Assembly (NCBI RefSeq): GCF_031199965.1
Contig: NZ_CP133605.1
Span: 439,501-503,500, forward strand
Length of the DNA: 64,000 bases
Direction of reading: 5' to 3'
DNA from: Paenibacillus sp. D2_2
Lineage (GTDB): Bacteria; Bacillota; Bacilli; Paenibacillales; Paenibacillaceae
Each line of letters opens with the position of its first letter. Within the stretch, counting starts at the first letter, position 1. The position numbers and the translations under genes were made by a program. Of the stretch, positions 48,297 through 59,304 are shown in pieces. The notes under the pieces were generated by a model. That model was not told the origin of the DNA. It saw nothing but the letters and a program-made list of their open reading frames with translations, and made no database searches.

Positions 48297-49820
48297 ATGT
48301 TCAAAGTGTTCCTTGTAGATGATGAACCGTTTATTATTGAAGGTTTATACGATATTGTGGATTGGGCAGAGCTCGGAATGGAGATTGTTGGCCAAGCTGG
48401 GAATGGGTTAGAGGCGTTTGAAGCGTTGAAGCATATCCCAGCGGATATACTCGTCACTGATATCTCGATGCCCAAGATGAATGGGCTTGATCTGATCCGC
48501 CAAATTCGCGAATCACAGCCGGAACTTAAAGTAATTGTCCTGAGTGGATTTAATGAGTTTGATTATTTAAAAGAAGGCATGATGCTCGGTATTGAGAATT
48601 ACTTACTGAAGCCGATCAACATTGAGGAATTCAAAGCTACACTGAATACAGTTGCCGAGAAATTGAATGCCTCCAGAAGATCTTTAAACGATCTGAGCGA
48701 ACAGAGCATAATGATCTTGAAGGATCATATTATGTATCGCTGGATAAGAAATCAGATTAACCCTCAGGAGTTTCAAGAACGTGCCGACTTGCTAGGGATT
48801 CATTTGGACAAGCATTACGTCTTGGTATCGCTGCTACGGTCCAAGGAATCGAGTCAATCGTTGTTCGATGCTGTGCTGCATCAATTGTGGGGTAAGGAGG
48901 GAGTGATCCCTTTTTGCGATATGGAGGGAAATATTGTACTGGTGTACAATTTTGATGATTTGGAGGAAGGCCTGGAGGAAGCGAAACTGATGAATCAGCA
49001 GCTGATGGGTGTTCTGTTATCTTTTCGTCCGCTTCAGATGGCGATCGGCAGTATCCAGGAGATGGAGGAAGAGCCTTTCTTAAGCTATACTCACGCCAAA
49101 AAAGCACAGGAATACTTCATGATCTATCCGGAGCAGGATATTCTCCATTATGACCAGTTGAAGGATCATCAGGATAATGCCGAGCGTAGCATTCCTATGA
49201 ATTGGAGTGAATATTCCAAGCTGATCATGGCGAGAGATACGGCTGGGCTAATAGCTCATATAGATGAAGATTTCGGGACACTGCGGCAGGTGCAAGGGAT
49301 ATCGCCTAGGCTCCTACAGGAATTGGCTATGGAGTGGATTATTCGTTTCAAAATGCAGCTTGAGGAGATCAGGCATGATGAAGAAGCTGATCTCTACAAG
49401 GATCAGTTCGCGAGAATCCGCACGACGTTTTCAGTTGAAGAACTGGTTCAAATTATGTATGAGGTCGTAGAAATTACGGTCGAATCATTAACGAATGATA
49501 TGAAGAGTCCGGTCGTTCAGCAGGTGCTCCATTATATCGACCAGTCCTACAATGAGGACATTTCGCTGAAGACGCTTGGGGCGTTGTACCACATCCATCC
49601 GGTCTATCTTGGTCAGCTGTTTCACAAGGAGGTCAATCAGTCTTTTACCGATTACATTAACTGGTACCGGATTGAGAAGGCCAAGGAGCTATTGAAGCAC
49701 AGTCCTATGAAGGTACAAGAAATTGCACGAGGCGTTGGTTACTGGGAGACCGGATACTTTTATAAGCAATTCAAGAAATATGTCGGTATCTCACCGACTG
49801 AATATAAAGGGCTTAGCTAG
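48297..49820 (+). CDS. YesN-type response regulator (REC + AraC HTH)
   Basis: A 507-residue protein, frame intact. REC: FLVDDEPFIIEGL, phospho-acceptor in LVTDISMPKMNGLDL, Lys in LLKPINIEEF. C-terminal double helix-turn-helix: SLKTLGALYHIHPVYLGQLF and MKVQEIARGVGYWETGYFYK, then GISPTEYK. It is a likely activator of the binding-protein gene that follows 155 bp later and thereby of the whole mannose-glycan cluster. Confidence 0.88.
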   Translation: MFKVFLVDDEPFIIEGLYDIVDWAELGMEIVGQAGNGLEAFEALKHIPADILVTDISMPKMNGLDLIRQIRESQPELKVIVLSGFNEFDYLKEGMMLGIENYLLKPINIEEFKATLNTVAEKLNASRRSLNDLSEQSIMILKDHIMYRWIRNQINPQEFQERADLLGIHLDKHYVLVSLLRSKESSQSLFDAVLHQLWGKEGVIPFCDMEGNIVLVYNFDDLEEGLEEAKLMNQQLMGVLLSFRPLQMAIGSIQEMEEEPFLSYTHAKKAQEYFMIYPEQDILHYDQLKDHQDNAERSIPMNWSEYSKLIMARDTAGLIAHIDEDFGTLRQVQGISPRLLQELAMEWIIRFKMQLEEIRHDEEADLYKDQFARIRTTFSVEELVQIMYEVVEITVESLTNDMKSPVVQQVLHYIDQSYNEDISLKTLGALYHIHPVYLGQLFHKEVNQSFTDYINWYRIEKAKELLKHSPMKVQEIARGVGYWETGYFYKQFKKYVGISPTEYKGLS

Positions 49821-49884
49821 AAAATAACGCTAGCAAGCCTTTTTCTTTATTTTGTACATGGATTTATTTATTTTCACTTCTATT

Positions 49885-49898
49885 TGAAAATGCTTTCA
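49885..49898 (+). promoter_or_regulatory. cre site before the binding-protein gene
   Basis: TGAAAATGCTTTCA, a near-perfect cre element 78 bp upstream of the start. Confidence 0.6.
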
Positions 49899-49975
49899 TA
49901 ATTTAAAGTTAAGGTAGTCCTTGAATACAGAACAGATAAATAGTCAAGGTTAAATTAAAAGGAGGGTATTCAACA

Positions 49976-51457
49976 ATGAGTTCCAAAAGAAAAAAATTCT
50001 CTCTAATGTTGGCCTCGCTGATGGCACTTACACTTCTCGTTAGCGCCTGCGGAGGAAAAAATGCAAGCAATAACGCAGCCGGCGATGGTAAAGGTGAGAA
50101 GCCAGTTGAATTGCTTTGGTACACGATTGGTACGCCGCAAAAAGATACTGACAAAGTCATGGAAGAAGTCAGCAAATACACGAAAGAAAAAATCGGGGTA
50201 ACTGTTAAGATGAAACAGATTGACTTCGGTGATTATACGCAAAAAATGCAGGTTATGGCTGCATCCGGCGAGCCGATGGATATCATGTTCACTTGCTCAT
50301 GGGCATTTGATTATGTACAAAACGCACGTAAAGGCGCGTTCATGGAGCTTGATGATCTGCTGAAGACTCATGGTCAAGACATTGTGAAAACACTTGATCC
50401 TGCGTTCTTGGAAGGTTCTAAGGTAGATGGACATAACTATGGTATTCCAGCTAACAAAGAATTGCCAGCACAAGAAGTATGGCGTTTCAATAAAGAATTT
50501 TTGGACAAGTACAACTTGGATATGAAGAATGTACGCTCCCTGGAAAGTCTTGAGCCTTTGTTGAAGACGGTTAAGGAAAATGAGCCAAACATTACTCCTT
50601 TCGCAATGGACAAGACTTACATGCCTGTGATTCCATATGACTATGTTATCGAGAAATTACCGATGGCTGTTTCAATGGATACGAAAGACTATAAAGTAGT
50701 TAACGTTTTGGAAAGCCCTGAATTAAAAGCTGCTCTGAAAACGATGAACAAGTACTACAAAGCAGGCTATATTTCTGCAGAAGCAGCTACGACAACATCT
50801 ACTGATGATCTGATGAAGTCCGGTAAATGGTTCTTGGACCGTGCGAGCACACAGCCTTTTGCTGATAACCTCTGGTCCGCAAGTTATGGATACCCTGTAG
50901 TATCCACACCAGCTGGCGACCCTTACATTTATAACTGGTCGGTAATGGGTTCCATGCAAGCAATCTCTGCTAACTCGAAATACCCTGAGAAAGCTATGGA
51001 ATTCCTGAACCTTCTCAACACAGATCCAGTACTTCGTAATATGGTTGACTCCGGTATCGAAGGGGTTCATTACGAAAAAGTTGGCGACAACGTTATGAAG
51101 AACTTGGATGAATCCAAGAATTACGACATGCCTACCTTCTCCCTTGGTAACATCATGATTACTTACTTGAATGAAGGTGACCCTGCTAACAAGTGGGATG
51201 AATTCAAGAAATTTAACGATTCTGGTATCAATGCTCCATTGCTCGGATTCAACTTCGATACTTCGAAGGTAACCACTGAGCTGGCTGCAGTTCAAAACGT
51301 GAAGGAAGAATACTGGTCTGCATTGATGACAGGTACTGTTGATCCTGATCAATACCTTCCAAAAGCGATTGAGAAGTTCAAAGCCGCTGGCCTTGATAAA
51401 ATCATGGCTGAAGCTCAAAGACAAATCGATGAGTGGAGAGCAAGTACTGGTAAGTAA
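49976..51457 (+). CDS. Sugar ABC transporter binding lipoprotein (LplA/YtcQ type)
   Basis: A 493-residue protein with a lipoprotein signal peptide (MALTLLVSACGGK lipobox). Following Ser/Asn/Gly linker, a type of extracellular solute-binding fold with the DUF3502-like C-terminal third (PLLGFNFDTSKVTTELAAV, then VQNVKEEYW). Codon bias is strong, suggesting high expression. The ligand is probably a mannose-containing glycan oligosaccharide because of the linked GH38, GH125 and GH130 genes. RBS AAAGGAGGG. Confidence 0.85.
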   Translation: MSSKRKKFSLMLASLMALTLLVSACGGKNASNNAAGDGKGEKPVELLWYTIGTPQKDTDKVMEEVSKYTKEKIGVTVKMKQIDFGDYTQKMQVMAASGEPMDIMFTCSWAFDYVQNARKGAFMELDDLLKTHGQDIVKTLDPAFLEGSKVDGHNYGIPANKELPAQEVWRFNKEFLDKYNLDMKNVRSLESLEPLLKTVKENEPNITPFAMDKTYMPVIPYDYVIEKLPMAVSMDTKDYKVVNVLESPELKAALKTMNKYYKAGYISAEAATTTSTDDLMKSGKWFLDRASTQPFADNLWSASYGYPVVSTPAGDPYIYNWSVMGSMQAISANSKYPEKAMEFLNLLNTDPVLRNMVDSGIEGVHYEKVGDNVMKNLDESKNYDMPTFSLGNIMITYLNEGDPANKWDEFKKFNDSGINAPLLGFNFDTSKVTTELAAVQNVKEEYWSALMTGTVDPDQYLPKAIEKFKAAGLDKIMAEAQRQIDEWRASTGK

Positions 51458-51490
51458 GCTTAAATAAGGATTGATTCCTTGATAATAGAG

Positions 51491-51530
51491 AAGATCGGGC
51501 GGGTGATTTGCCTATGCCCGATCTTTTTTC
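51491..51530 (+). terminator. Intra-operon terminator after the binding-protein gene
   Basis: AGATCGGGC pairs with GCCCGATCT, followed by six T. It lies between the binding protein and its permeases, which should raise the binding-protein:permease ratio. Confidence 0.75.
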
Positions 51531-51621
51531 GTTCAAACGTACGGCCGTCTTTAAAAAGTTGTCCAAGGCCGACTATCTATCAACAGTCATTTTATTTCAT
51601 TACATTCAGGAGGGATAAAAC

Positions 51622-52559
51622 GTGAAAAGGGTCGGCGAGTTTTTTCAGAATATCGTCAGAAATAGAATGATGCTGCTTATGGTGCTCCCTGGGCACTCTG
51701 GTTCCTTTTCTTCTCATACCTACCGATGCTCGGTACGGTAATTGCATTTAAGGAATACCGCTTCGACCGGGATGGCTTCTGGGCCAGTATCGTTAATAGT
51801 AAATGGGTTGGATGGCAGAACTTTAAGTTTCTGTTCAGTACGAATGATGCGTACATCATTACAAGAAATACGTTGCTGTACAACATCGTATTTATCTTTT
51901 TAGGCTTGATTTTATCTGTATTGTTGGCCGTTATTTTGTCGGAAATCACGAACAAGCGGCTCTCAAAAGTTTATCAGACCGGGATGTTCCTTCCGTATTT
52001 TCTATCATGGGTCATCGTCGGTTATTTCACATTCAGCTTCCTTAGCTCGGATCGCGGTTTGCTGAACGGAGTGTTCAACTCATTAGGAATTCCTCCAATT
52101 CAATGGTATTCAGAATCAAAATATTGGCCGCTAATTCTTGTATTGGTATACCTGTGGAAAGCGGTAGGCTATAACAGTGTTGTATATTTGGCATCGATTA
52201 TGGGTATCGACAAATCCCTTTATGAAGCAGCAATGATTGACGGAGCTAGCAAAATGCAACAAATCCGTGCGATTACATTGCCGATGTTGAAACCGATCAT
52301 TACGATTATGACTCTGCTGGCGATCGGGAAAATATTCTATGCAGACTTTGGTTTGTTCTATCAAGTACCAAGAGACTCCGGTACATTGTACGGGGTAACG
52401 AACGTTATCGACACTTATGTATATCGTGGACTGAAAACAACAGGTGAAATTGGCATGAGTGCTGCGGCAGGCTTATATCAATCCGTCGTAGGTTTCACAC
52501 TCGTCATGACATCGAACTATATCGTACGCAAATTCGACAAGGATAACGCCTTGTTCTAA
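51622..52559 (+). CDS. Sugar ABC transporter permease (LplB type; frameshifted)
   Basis: GTG start at 51622 behind AGGAGGG. One extra G in the run at 51691-51693 joins MMLLMVLPG to ALWFLFFSYLPMLG, giving 312 residues and six membrane segments. EAA loop: YEAAMIDGASKMQQIRAITL. It pairs with the next permease; no ATPase is encoded nearby. Confidence 0.85.
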
Positions 52560-52583
52560 ATATACTGCAAGGGAGTGAGCAGA

Positions 52584-53498
52584 GTGTCTAAAAGAAAGAA
52601 AGAACGCGATTTTCACAATCTATCGACGCCTATGAATATAACTTTTAACCTGATTGCCGGGATTTTTGCAATTCTGTGCGTGTTCCCTTTTCTATTCGTG
52701 GTTATCATTTCCTTGACGGATGAGGGAACGCTGGCTAAGAACGGCTATCGGTTAATTCCGGAGAAATGGAGCTTGGGTGCTTACCGCTACATGTTCGACA
52801 TGGGTGATACGCTGCTTCGTTCGTACGGAGTAACGATTTTCGTCACCGTGGTCGGTACAGTCATAGCCCTATTGTTCATGGCATTCTATGCTTATGCTAT
52901 CTCCAGAAAGACCTTCCGTTACCGTAATTTCTTCTCCTTCTTTGCGTTCTTTACGATGCTGTTCAACGGCGGTCTCGTACCGACCTACATCATCGTAACG
53001 CAATTGATGGGGCTTAAGGATACGGTCTGGGCATTGATCCTGCCACTGGCCGTTAACGCCTTCTACATTATGATCCTGCGGACGTTCTATTCAACAAGTG
53101 TTCCGGATGCTATCATCGAGTCAGGGAAAATTGACGGCGCGGGCGAGTTCCGCATCTTTATCAAGCTCGTTCTTCCATTGTCCTTGCCTGGTCTTGCGAC
53201 CATCGGCTTGTTCAGTACACTTGGCTACTGGAACGATTGGTTCAACGCGCTGCTATACATCGACAATCCAAATTTAGTACCGCTGCAATCGATGCTGATG
53301 CGGATTGAGACCAGTATGCAGTTCATTATGCAAAATGCTCAGAACAGTTCGCTAAGTCTTGAAGCGATGAGATCTTTACCACAGGATACTTCACGTATGG
53401 CGATGGTTGTTATGGCGACTCTGCCGATCATCTTCGCGTATCCATTCTTCCAACGCTATTTCATCCAAGGCTTGACTGTAGGGGCTGTTAAAGAATAA
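52584..53498 (+). CDS. Sugar ABC transporter permease (LplC/YtcP type)
   Basis: GTG 52584 (MSKRKKERDF) is preferred over GTG 52575 because AAGGGAG lies nine bases upstream. About 304 residues, six membrane segments, EAA-like loop SGKIDGAGEFRIFIKLVLPL, and the ending FQRYFIQGLTVGAVKE that is typical of the type. It forms the channel with the preceding permease. Confidence 0.85.
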   Translation: MSKRKKERDFHNLSTPMNITFNLIAGIFAILCVFPFLFVVIISLTDEGTLAKNGYRLIPEKWSLGAYRYMFDMGDTLLRSYGVTIFVTVVGTVIALLFMAFYAYAISRKTFRYRNFFSFFAFFTMLFNGGLVPTYIIVTQLMGLKDTVWALILPLAVNAFYIMILRTFYSTSVPDAIIESGKIDGAGEFRIFIKLVLPLSLPGLATIGLFSTLGYWNDWFNALLYIDNPNLVPLQSMLMRIETSMQFIMQNAQNSSLSLEAMRSLPQDTSRMAMVVMATLPIIFAYPFFQRYFIQGLTVGAVKE

Positions 53499-53518
53499 GT
53501 TCTTCATAAAAGTGCGAG

Positions 53519-53576
53519 TTCAAAAAGGCCGAATTACTCCTGATTCACTTCGGGATCCAAAACGGGCTTTTTGGAC
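53519..53576 (+). terminator. Hairpin between transporter and glycosidase genes
   Basis: TCAAAAAGGCC pairs with GGGCTTTTTGGA, with an inner CGAA/TTCG pairing. It may attenuate read-through into the GH3 gene. Confidence 0.5.
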
Positions 53577-53602
53577 TTCCTCTGGAAGGAGAGTAGGAAA
53601 GC

Positions 53603-55901
53603 GTGATCTATAAGGATCGTAACTATTCCAACTCAGAACGGGCTCAACATTTGCTCAGTCTGATGACGCTTGAAGAGAAGACCGGGCAGTTGGTTCAACC
53701 GTTCGGCTGGCAGGTCTACGAGCATAGGGACGGTAACATCGAACTGACCGAAGCTTTCAAGAAGCAGATTGAAAGCGGAGGAGTTGGCTCCCTATATGGT
53801 GTGCTTCGCGCTGATCCATGGACCGGTGTGACGCTGGAGACTGGATTATCGCCAGAAGAAGGCACAGCAGCCGTCAACGAAATCCAACGTTATGCGATCG
53901 AACATTCACGATTAGGTATTCCGATCCTGATTGGTGAGGAATGCTCGCATGGTCATATGGCGATTGGTGCTACTGTATTCCCGGTGCCACTCAGCCTGGG
54001 GAGTACCTGGAATGTGGAGCTGTATCGTGAGATGTGCCGCGCTGTGGCTCGCGAGACGCGCAGTCAAGGTGGGGCAGCAACTTATTCGCCGGTACTTGAT
54101 GTTGTCCGTGATCCGCGTTGGGGCCGGACTGAGGAGTGCTTCGGCGAAGATGCTTACCTGATCAGTGAGCTGGCAGTAGCCTCAGTAGAGGGGCTGCAAG
54201 GTCAGTCGCTGGATCAGGAAGATAGCGTAGTTGCTACATTGAAACATTTCGTCGGCTATGGTAGCTCGGAAGGCGGCAGAAATGCTGGACCCGGTGCATA
54301 TGGGTAAGCGGGAACTACTTGAGGTTGACTTGCTTCCTTTCAAGAAAGCGGTGGAAGCAGGAGCGGCATCGATTATGCCAGCTTACAATGAGATCGACGG
54401 TATTCCTTGTACAACGAATCGTGAACTGCTGCAGGACATTCTCCGCAAGGAGTGGGGCTTTGAAGGCATGGTCATTACCGACTGTGGGGCGATCAATATG
54501 TTAGCCGCAGGTCATGATACTGCAGAGGACGGAATGGATGCAGCTATTCAGGCTATTAGCGCCGGTATTGACATGGAAATGTCCGGTGAAATGTTCGGCA
54601 AGCATCTGATCGAGGCTGTACGGCAAGGCAAGTTGGATGAGGCGATCATCGACACTGCAGTCCTCCGCGTACTCGAATTGAAGTTCAAGCTCGGCTTGTT
54701 CGACGCTCCGTATGCAGATCCTGAGCGAGCGGCAAGCGTCATTGGCAGTGAAGAACATATTATGCTTGCTCGGAAGCTTGCTGAAGAGGGCATTATTCTA
54801 TTGAAGAATGAAGATCAGACTCTTCCGTTATCGAAGAAGTCTGGTAGGATTGCCGTAATCGGACCGAATGCCGATATCGGCTATAATCAGCTTGGAGATT
54901 ATACTTCTCCACAGCCGCCTGCGAATGTAACGACTGTACTAGGCGGAATTCGCAGTAAGCTTACGGACGAGCCGGAACGCGTGCTCTATGCTCCAGGCTG
55001 TCGGATTAAGGATGAATCGAGAGAGGGCTTTGATTATGCCCTTGAATGTGCAAGACAAGCTGATACGGTCGTGATGGTTGTTGGCGGGTCCAGCGCGCGT
55101 GACTTCGGTGAAGGAACCATTGATCTGAAGACGGGAGCCTCGAAGGTGACGGATCGCTCCTCGAGCGATATGGATTGCGGCGAGGGAATCGACCGTATGT
55201 CACTCAAGCTGTCCGGAGTGCAGCTTGAATTGATTCAAGAAGTATATAAGCTTGGCAAACCTGTAATCGTTATCTATATTAACGGCCGTCCTATAGCGGA
55301 GCCATGGATTGAAGACCACGCGAATGCGATTCTTGAAGCTTGGTACCCAGGTCAAGAGGGAGGACATGCCATCGCGGATATCCTGTTTGGCGATGTGAAC
55401 CCTTCCGGCAAATTGACCATTTCCATACCGAAGCATGTCGGACAACTGCCAGTTTATTATAATGGCAAGCGCTCAAGAGGTAAGCGTTATCTAGAGGATG
55501 ATTCTCAGCCGCGCTATCCGTTTGGCTATGGACTGAGCTATACGAAGTTCAGTTATTCCAATCTTACTGTACAGCTGCAGACAATTTCTGCGGAGGAACA
55601 GCAAAGGTCAGCGTTGAAGTAAGAAATATCGGCGATCGTGTTGGCGCGGAGGTTGTGCAAATGTACATCTCCGACGTTGCTAGTACTGTAACTAGACCGG
55701 CTGAAGGAGCTTAAGGGTTTTCACAAAATAACTCTGGCTCCAGGTGAGAGCAGGACGGTAGAGTTTACAGTCGGTGCAGAGCAATTGCAATATATCGGAG
55801 CGGACTATAAACCGGTCGTTGAGCCGGGAGAGTTCCGTGTGCTGGTAGGTAAGCATGTGAACGACACGTTAAGCGCCCATTTACTTGTGCTGGAGGATTA
55901 A
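53603..55901 (+). CDS. GH3 beta-glycosidase (three frameshifts)
   Basis: GTG start behind GGAAGGAG. Removing one base near 54292, adding one near 55601 and removing one near 55700 gives 765 residues, normal for GH3 proteins with a C-terminal Fn3-like domain. N-terminal TIM barrel with ATYSPVLDVVRDPRWGRTEE, TLKHFVGYG, nucleophile Asp in GMVITDCGAI; then the GH3_C domain (GIILLKNEDQTLPL, IAVIGPNAD) and the Fn3-like domain ending TVTRPVKELKGF. Members cleave beta-glucosides, xylosides or N-acetylglucosaminides. No signal peptide, so it is cytoplasmic. Its specificity is open; the context suggests a beta-linked unit in a mannose-rich glycan. Confidence 0.8.
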
Positions 55902-55906
55902 TTGGG

Positions 55907-58900
55907 ATGGAACGGATCAGGCGTTTTATTCGGGAACTATCTGAGTGTCAATGGTTGGAGCAGCGTGAGCTGCGTGATTGGGAAATCGTATCATCTAAGT
56001 ACGAACTGCCAGGACAATATGTCGATGCAGCTCCTTTTACAGAAGGGCAAAATTTCGAGCTTTTTCCTAGTAAGCAAGGAACGACATACTTTTTCTGCAA
56101 GCAGCTTGATATTCCGCAGGAATGGATGCAGCAGGGGCAGCATATCGGCCTGATCTTCCAATCCGGGGGCGAAGGGCTGCTGCGTATCAACGGGAAGTCT
56201 TATCAAGGTCTGGACCGCAATCATACTTTTGTTACCTTAAGCAATGACGTGATAGGTCGTCCGCTGGAGCTTGAAATCGAATTGTTCGATCCGATTCCGG
56301 AACCGGTAGATCCGTTGAATCAACAAGCCGTGATCCAGCCGCCGATCCGCTCGATTTATAGCTCGATCGTTAGCGTGAATCACCCGGTGCAACAGCTGAT
56401 GTATACAACGACGGTGATCCGCGATTCGGCGGTACTGCTGCCAGAGCAGGATTTTCGCAGAGTTCGTTTGATTGAGGCGTTATACCAAGCCATGGATGAA
56501 TTTGTCTCACTTGATCGAGGGGCTATTCGTGAAGGAGGCCTGGTAGCGGCCATAGATGAAAAGCTCAGACACAGCATTTTTGCGATCGGTGGAAACGCCG
56601 AAGGTTTGATCCACATGGTTGGTCAGTCGCATATCGACATTGCCTGGTTATGGCCGGCACGTGAGACGGTGCGCAAGACGAGTCGCACTTTTTCTACGGT
56701 CGATGCGTTAATGAATGAGTATCCAGAGTACCGATATGCCCAGAGTCAGCCGCAGTTGTTTAGCTACCTGAAGGACAATGATCCTGAGTTGTATGAGAGA
56801 GTGAAGCTCAGGATTCAAGAAGGGCGCTGGGAGCTTGTCGGCGGAATGTGGGTTGAACCGGATTTGAACATTCCGAGCGGTGAATCGTTAATGCGCCAGA
56901 TGTTGTACGGACAACGTTTCTATGAGGAAGAGTTCGGACGCAGCTCCAAGATTGAATGGCTGCCGGATACCTTCGGATACTGTGCATCACTGCCGCAGAT
57001 TCTGAAGCATGGTGGCATTGAATATTTCATGACGACGAAGCTTGGTTGGAACGACACGAATGTATTCCCTTATGATCTGTTCTATTGGGTAGGTATCGAC
57101 GGAACGCCAATGTTGTCTTATCTGAATCATGGCGTTAATGAGAATACGCTACCTAAGGATGTTCACGATCATTGGCAATCTTTCCGGGAGAAAGCAAGGT
57201 ATAATGAGCAGATGCTGCTGTACGGGCATGGCGATGGAGGCGGCGGAGTCACTCGGGAAATGCTGGAGTATATTAGGCGTTCTGAGTTGATGGTTGGCCA
57301 GCCTTCTAGTCAATTTAGCTCAGCGGCTGACTTCTTTGCAGGTATTACTGAGGCCTCGCCGCAGCTTCCAAGATGGAGGGGCGACCTATATCTGGAACTG
57401 CACCGTGGGACCTATACGACCCATGGACGTAATAAACGGAACAACCGGAAGGCTGAGGTTCTGTACCGGGAGGCCGAATTGTGGAATGCGTTGGCGGCGT
57501 CGGAGTTAGTGGCCGATCAGAAGCAGGAGATCAGCCGCTCACTGCATGACGGCTGGAAGCTTATTCTGCTTAACCAATTCCATGATATCATTCCAGGCTC
57601 TGCGATTACGGAGACTTATGAGACCTCAATGAAGGAATATAGAGAGATATTTGAACTTGGGAACAACGGTTTGCAGCAAGGTCTGAAGGCTTTGACTGAT
57701 TGCGTAAATACAGAAGGCGAAGGCCAGCCTTATATCGTATTTAACAGCCTGGGCTGGAGCCGGGATGCTATCATAGAAATTGCAGGTCCTGATCGGAGTA
57801 ATTTACTAGCTGTATATGATGGGGACGGACTTCGTCTTGCTCATGAAGCTATTGGTACTGCCGAAGGAAGCCAGGCGATACTGGTTCAGGTACCGGATGT
57901 TCCGGCATTCGGCTATAAGACGGTCTGGGTGAAGCAGGAAGTATCCGAAGCTCCGGCCTCATCAGACAAGATGTCTGATGATCTCCTGACGCAGGGTTGG
58001 GAGACCGGGTACTACCGGATTTGCTTCAATAACCAGGGCGAGATCATCAGTTTGTATGACAAGTCAGCTGATCGGGAGATCATTCAGGCCGGGAGCGTGC
58101 GAATCGCTTCCACTTCTTCCATGACCGTCCTACGCTCTGGGATGCCTGGGATATCGATACCAGATATGAGGAGCAGCCTGCAGGTGATGCGGAGCTGTTG
58201 GAGATGAAACTGCATAGTACAGGTCCCATCCAGGACGTGCTTCGTTTCCGTTGGAAATTGAATGAATCAGAGATTACGCAGGAGATGATCCTGTATCATC
58301 AAGACAGGCGCATCGATTTCAAGACGAGAGTACATTGGAACGAAGCCCATAAGCTGCTTAAGGTAGGTTTCCCTGTCGATATCGTAACGGATAAAGCAAC
58401 ATATGAAATTCCGTTTGGTGCGCTGGAGCGACCGACCCACCGCAATACGAGTTGGGAGCAGGCGCAGTACGAGGTGTGCGGCCATCGCTTCGTCGATGTG
58501 TCGGAGCATGGGTATGGTGTCAGCCTGCTGAATGACTGCAAGTACGGTTATGATATTCAAGGCAGTACGATCCGTCTGTCACTGCTGCGAGCACCGAAGT
58601 GGCCGGACCATTCCGCTGATCTTGGCGAGCATGAATTCACTTACTCGCTGTACCCGCATAAGGGAGATTGGCGTGAAGCGCATACGCTTAGAAGAGCAGC
58701 GGAACTGAACCATCCAGCTGAGGTGACTGAAGTGGAGCGCGGGCAAGGAAAGCTTCCAAGCGTGCAGTCCTTGATCCAGTTTACAGGACAGCATGTCGTA
58801 CTGGATTCAATTAAACCATCGGAGGATGGCTGGGCAAGTATTCTACGCCTGTACGAATCCTCTGGCGGACGGGAGAGAATCACCCTGCAATGGCCGCAGT

Positions 58901-59025
58901 CATGCAAGGAGATATTCCTCTCGGATGCCCTGGAGCATGAGCTTGAGGCTATAGAGCATCAGGACGGCTTGATCGAGCTGCAATTTGCACCTTATGAGAT
59001 CAAGACGATCAGGATTCACCACTAG
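55907..59025 (+). CDS. GH38 alpha-mannosidase (frameshifted)
   Basis: One extra base near 58101 (restoring RFHFFHDRPTLWDAWDID) joins two frames into 1039 residues. Zinc-site motifs HIDIAWLWP and WLPDTFGYCASLPQIL, GGMWVEPDLNIPSGES with substrate-binding residues, and FHDIIPGSAITETY are clear; the C-terminal half holds the helical and beta-sandwich domains of the family. It removes alpha-linked mannose from glycan fragments. It lies five bases after the GH3 stop, and a MITE-like element follows its stop directly. Confidence 0.88.
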
Positions 59026-59261
59026 ATAAGTTGAACTAAAGAAAGAGCTGGGCACAGGCAAGAGGGTTCGACATTCTAAGGAAGATACATTTTAGAATAT
59101 CGAACCTAGGTGAAATGATTCTGGAGAAGTGAAGCGTTCGCCTTTGTGAACAGATTTCTACACTGGTTGAATTTATTAAATCATAGAAATCTGTGAACAA
59201 CAGCGATCGGAAGAACATTTCACCCGGCTGCCTTCATCGGCCAATTATTAGTTCGACTTAT
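59026..59261. mobile_element. MITE-like element, copy B (236 bp), with nested hairpin
   Basis: It is the inverted copy of the element at 44220-44413, with ends ATAAGTTGAACTAA and TTAGTTCGACTTAT, starting immediately after the GH38 stop codon. It carries an extra ~42 bp at 59065-59106 not present in copy A. It has no ORF. Confidence 0.75.
59065..59106. repeat. Perfect-looking 15-bp stem-loop nested in copy B
   Basis: GGTTCGACATTCTAA pairs with TTAGAATATCGAACC (one mismatch) around a 12-base loop. The block is absent from copy A at the corresponding place. Confidence 0.65.
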
Positions 59262-59304
59262 ATAACAACTATTTTATCAGACTATAGGAGCGTGACGTGA
59301 CGAC

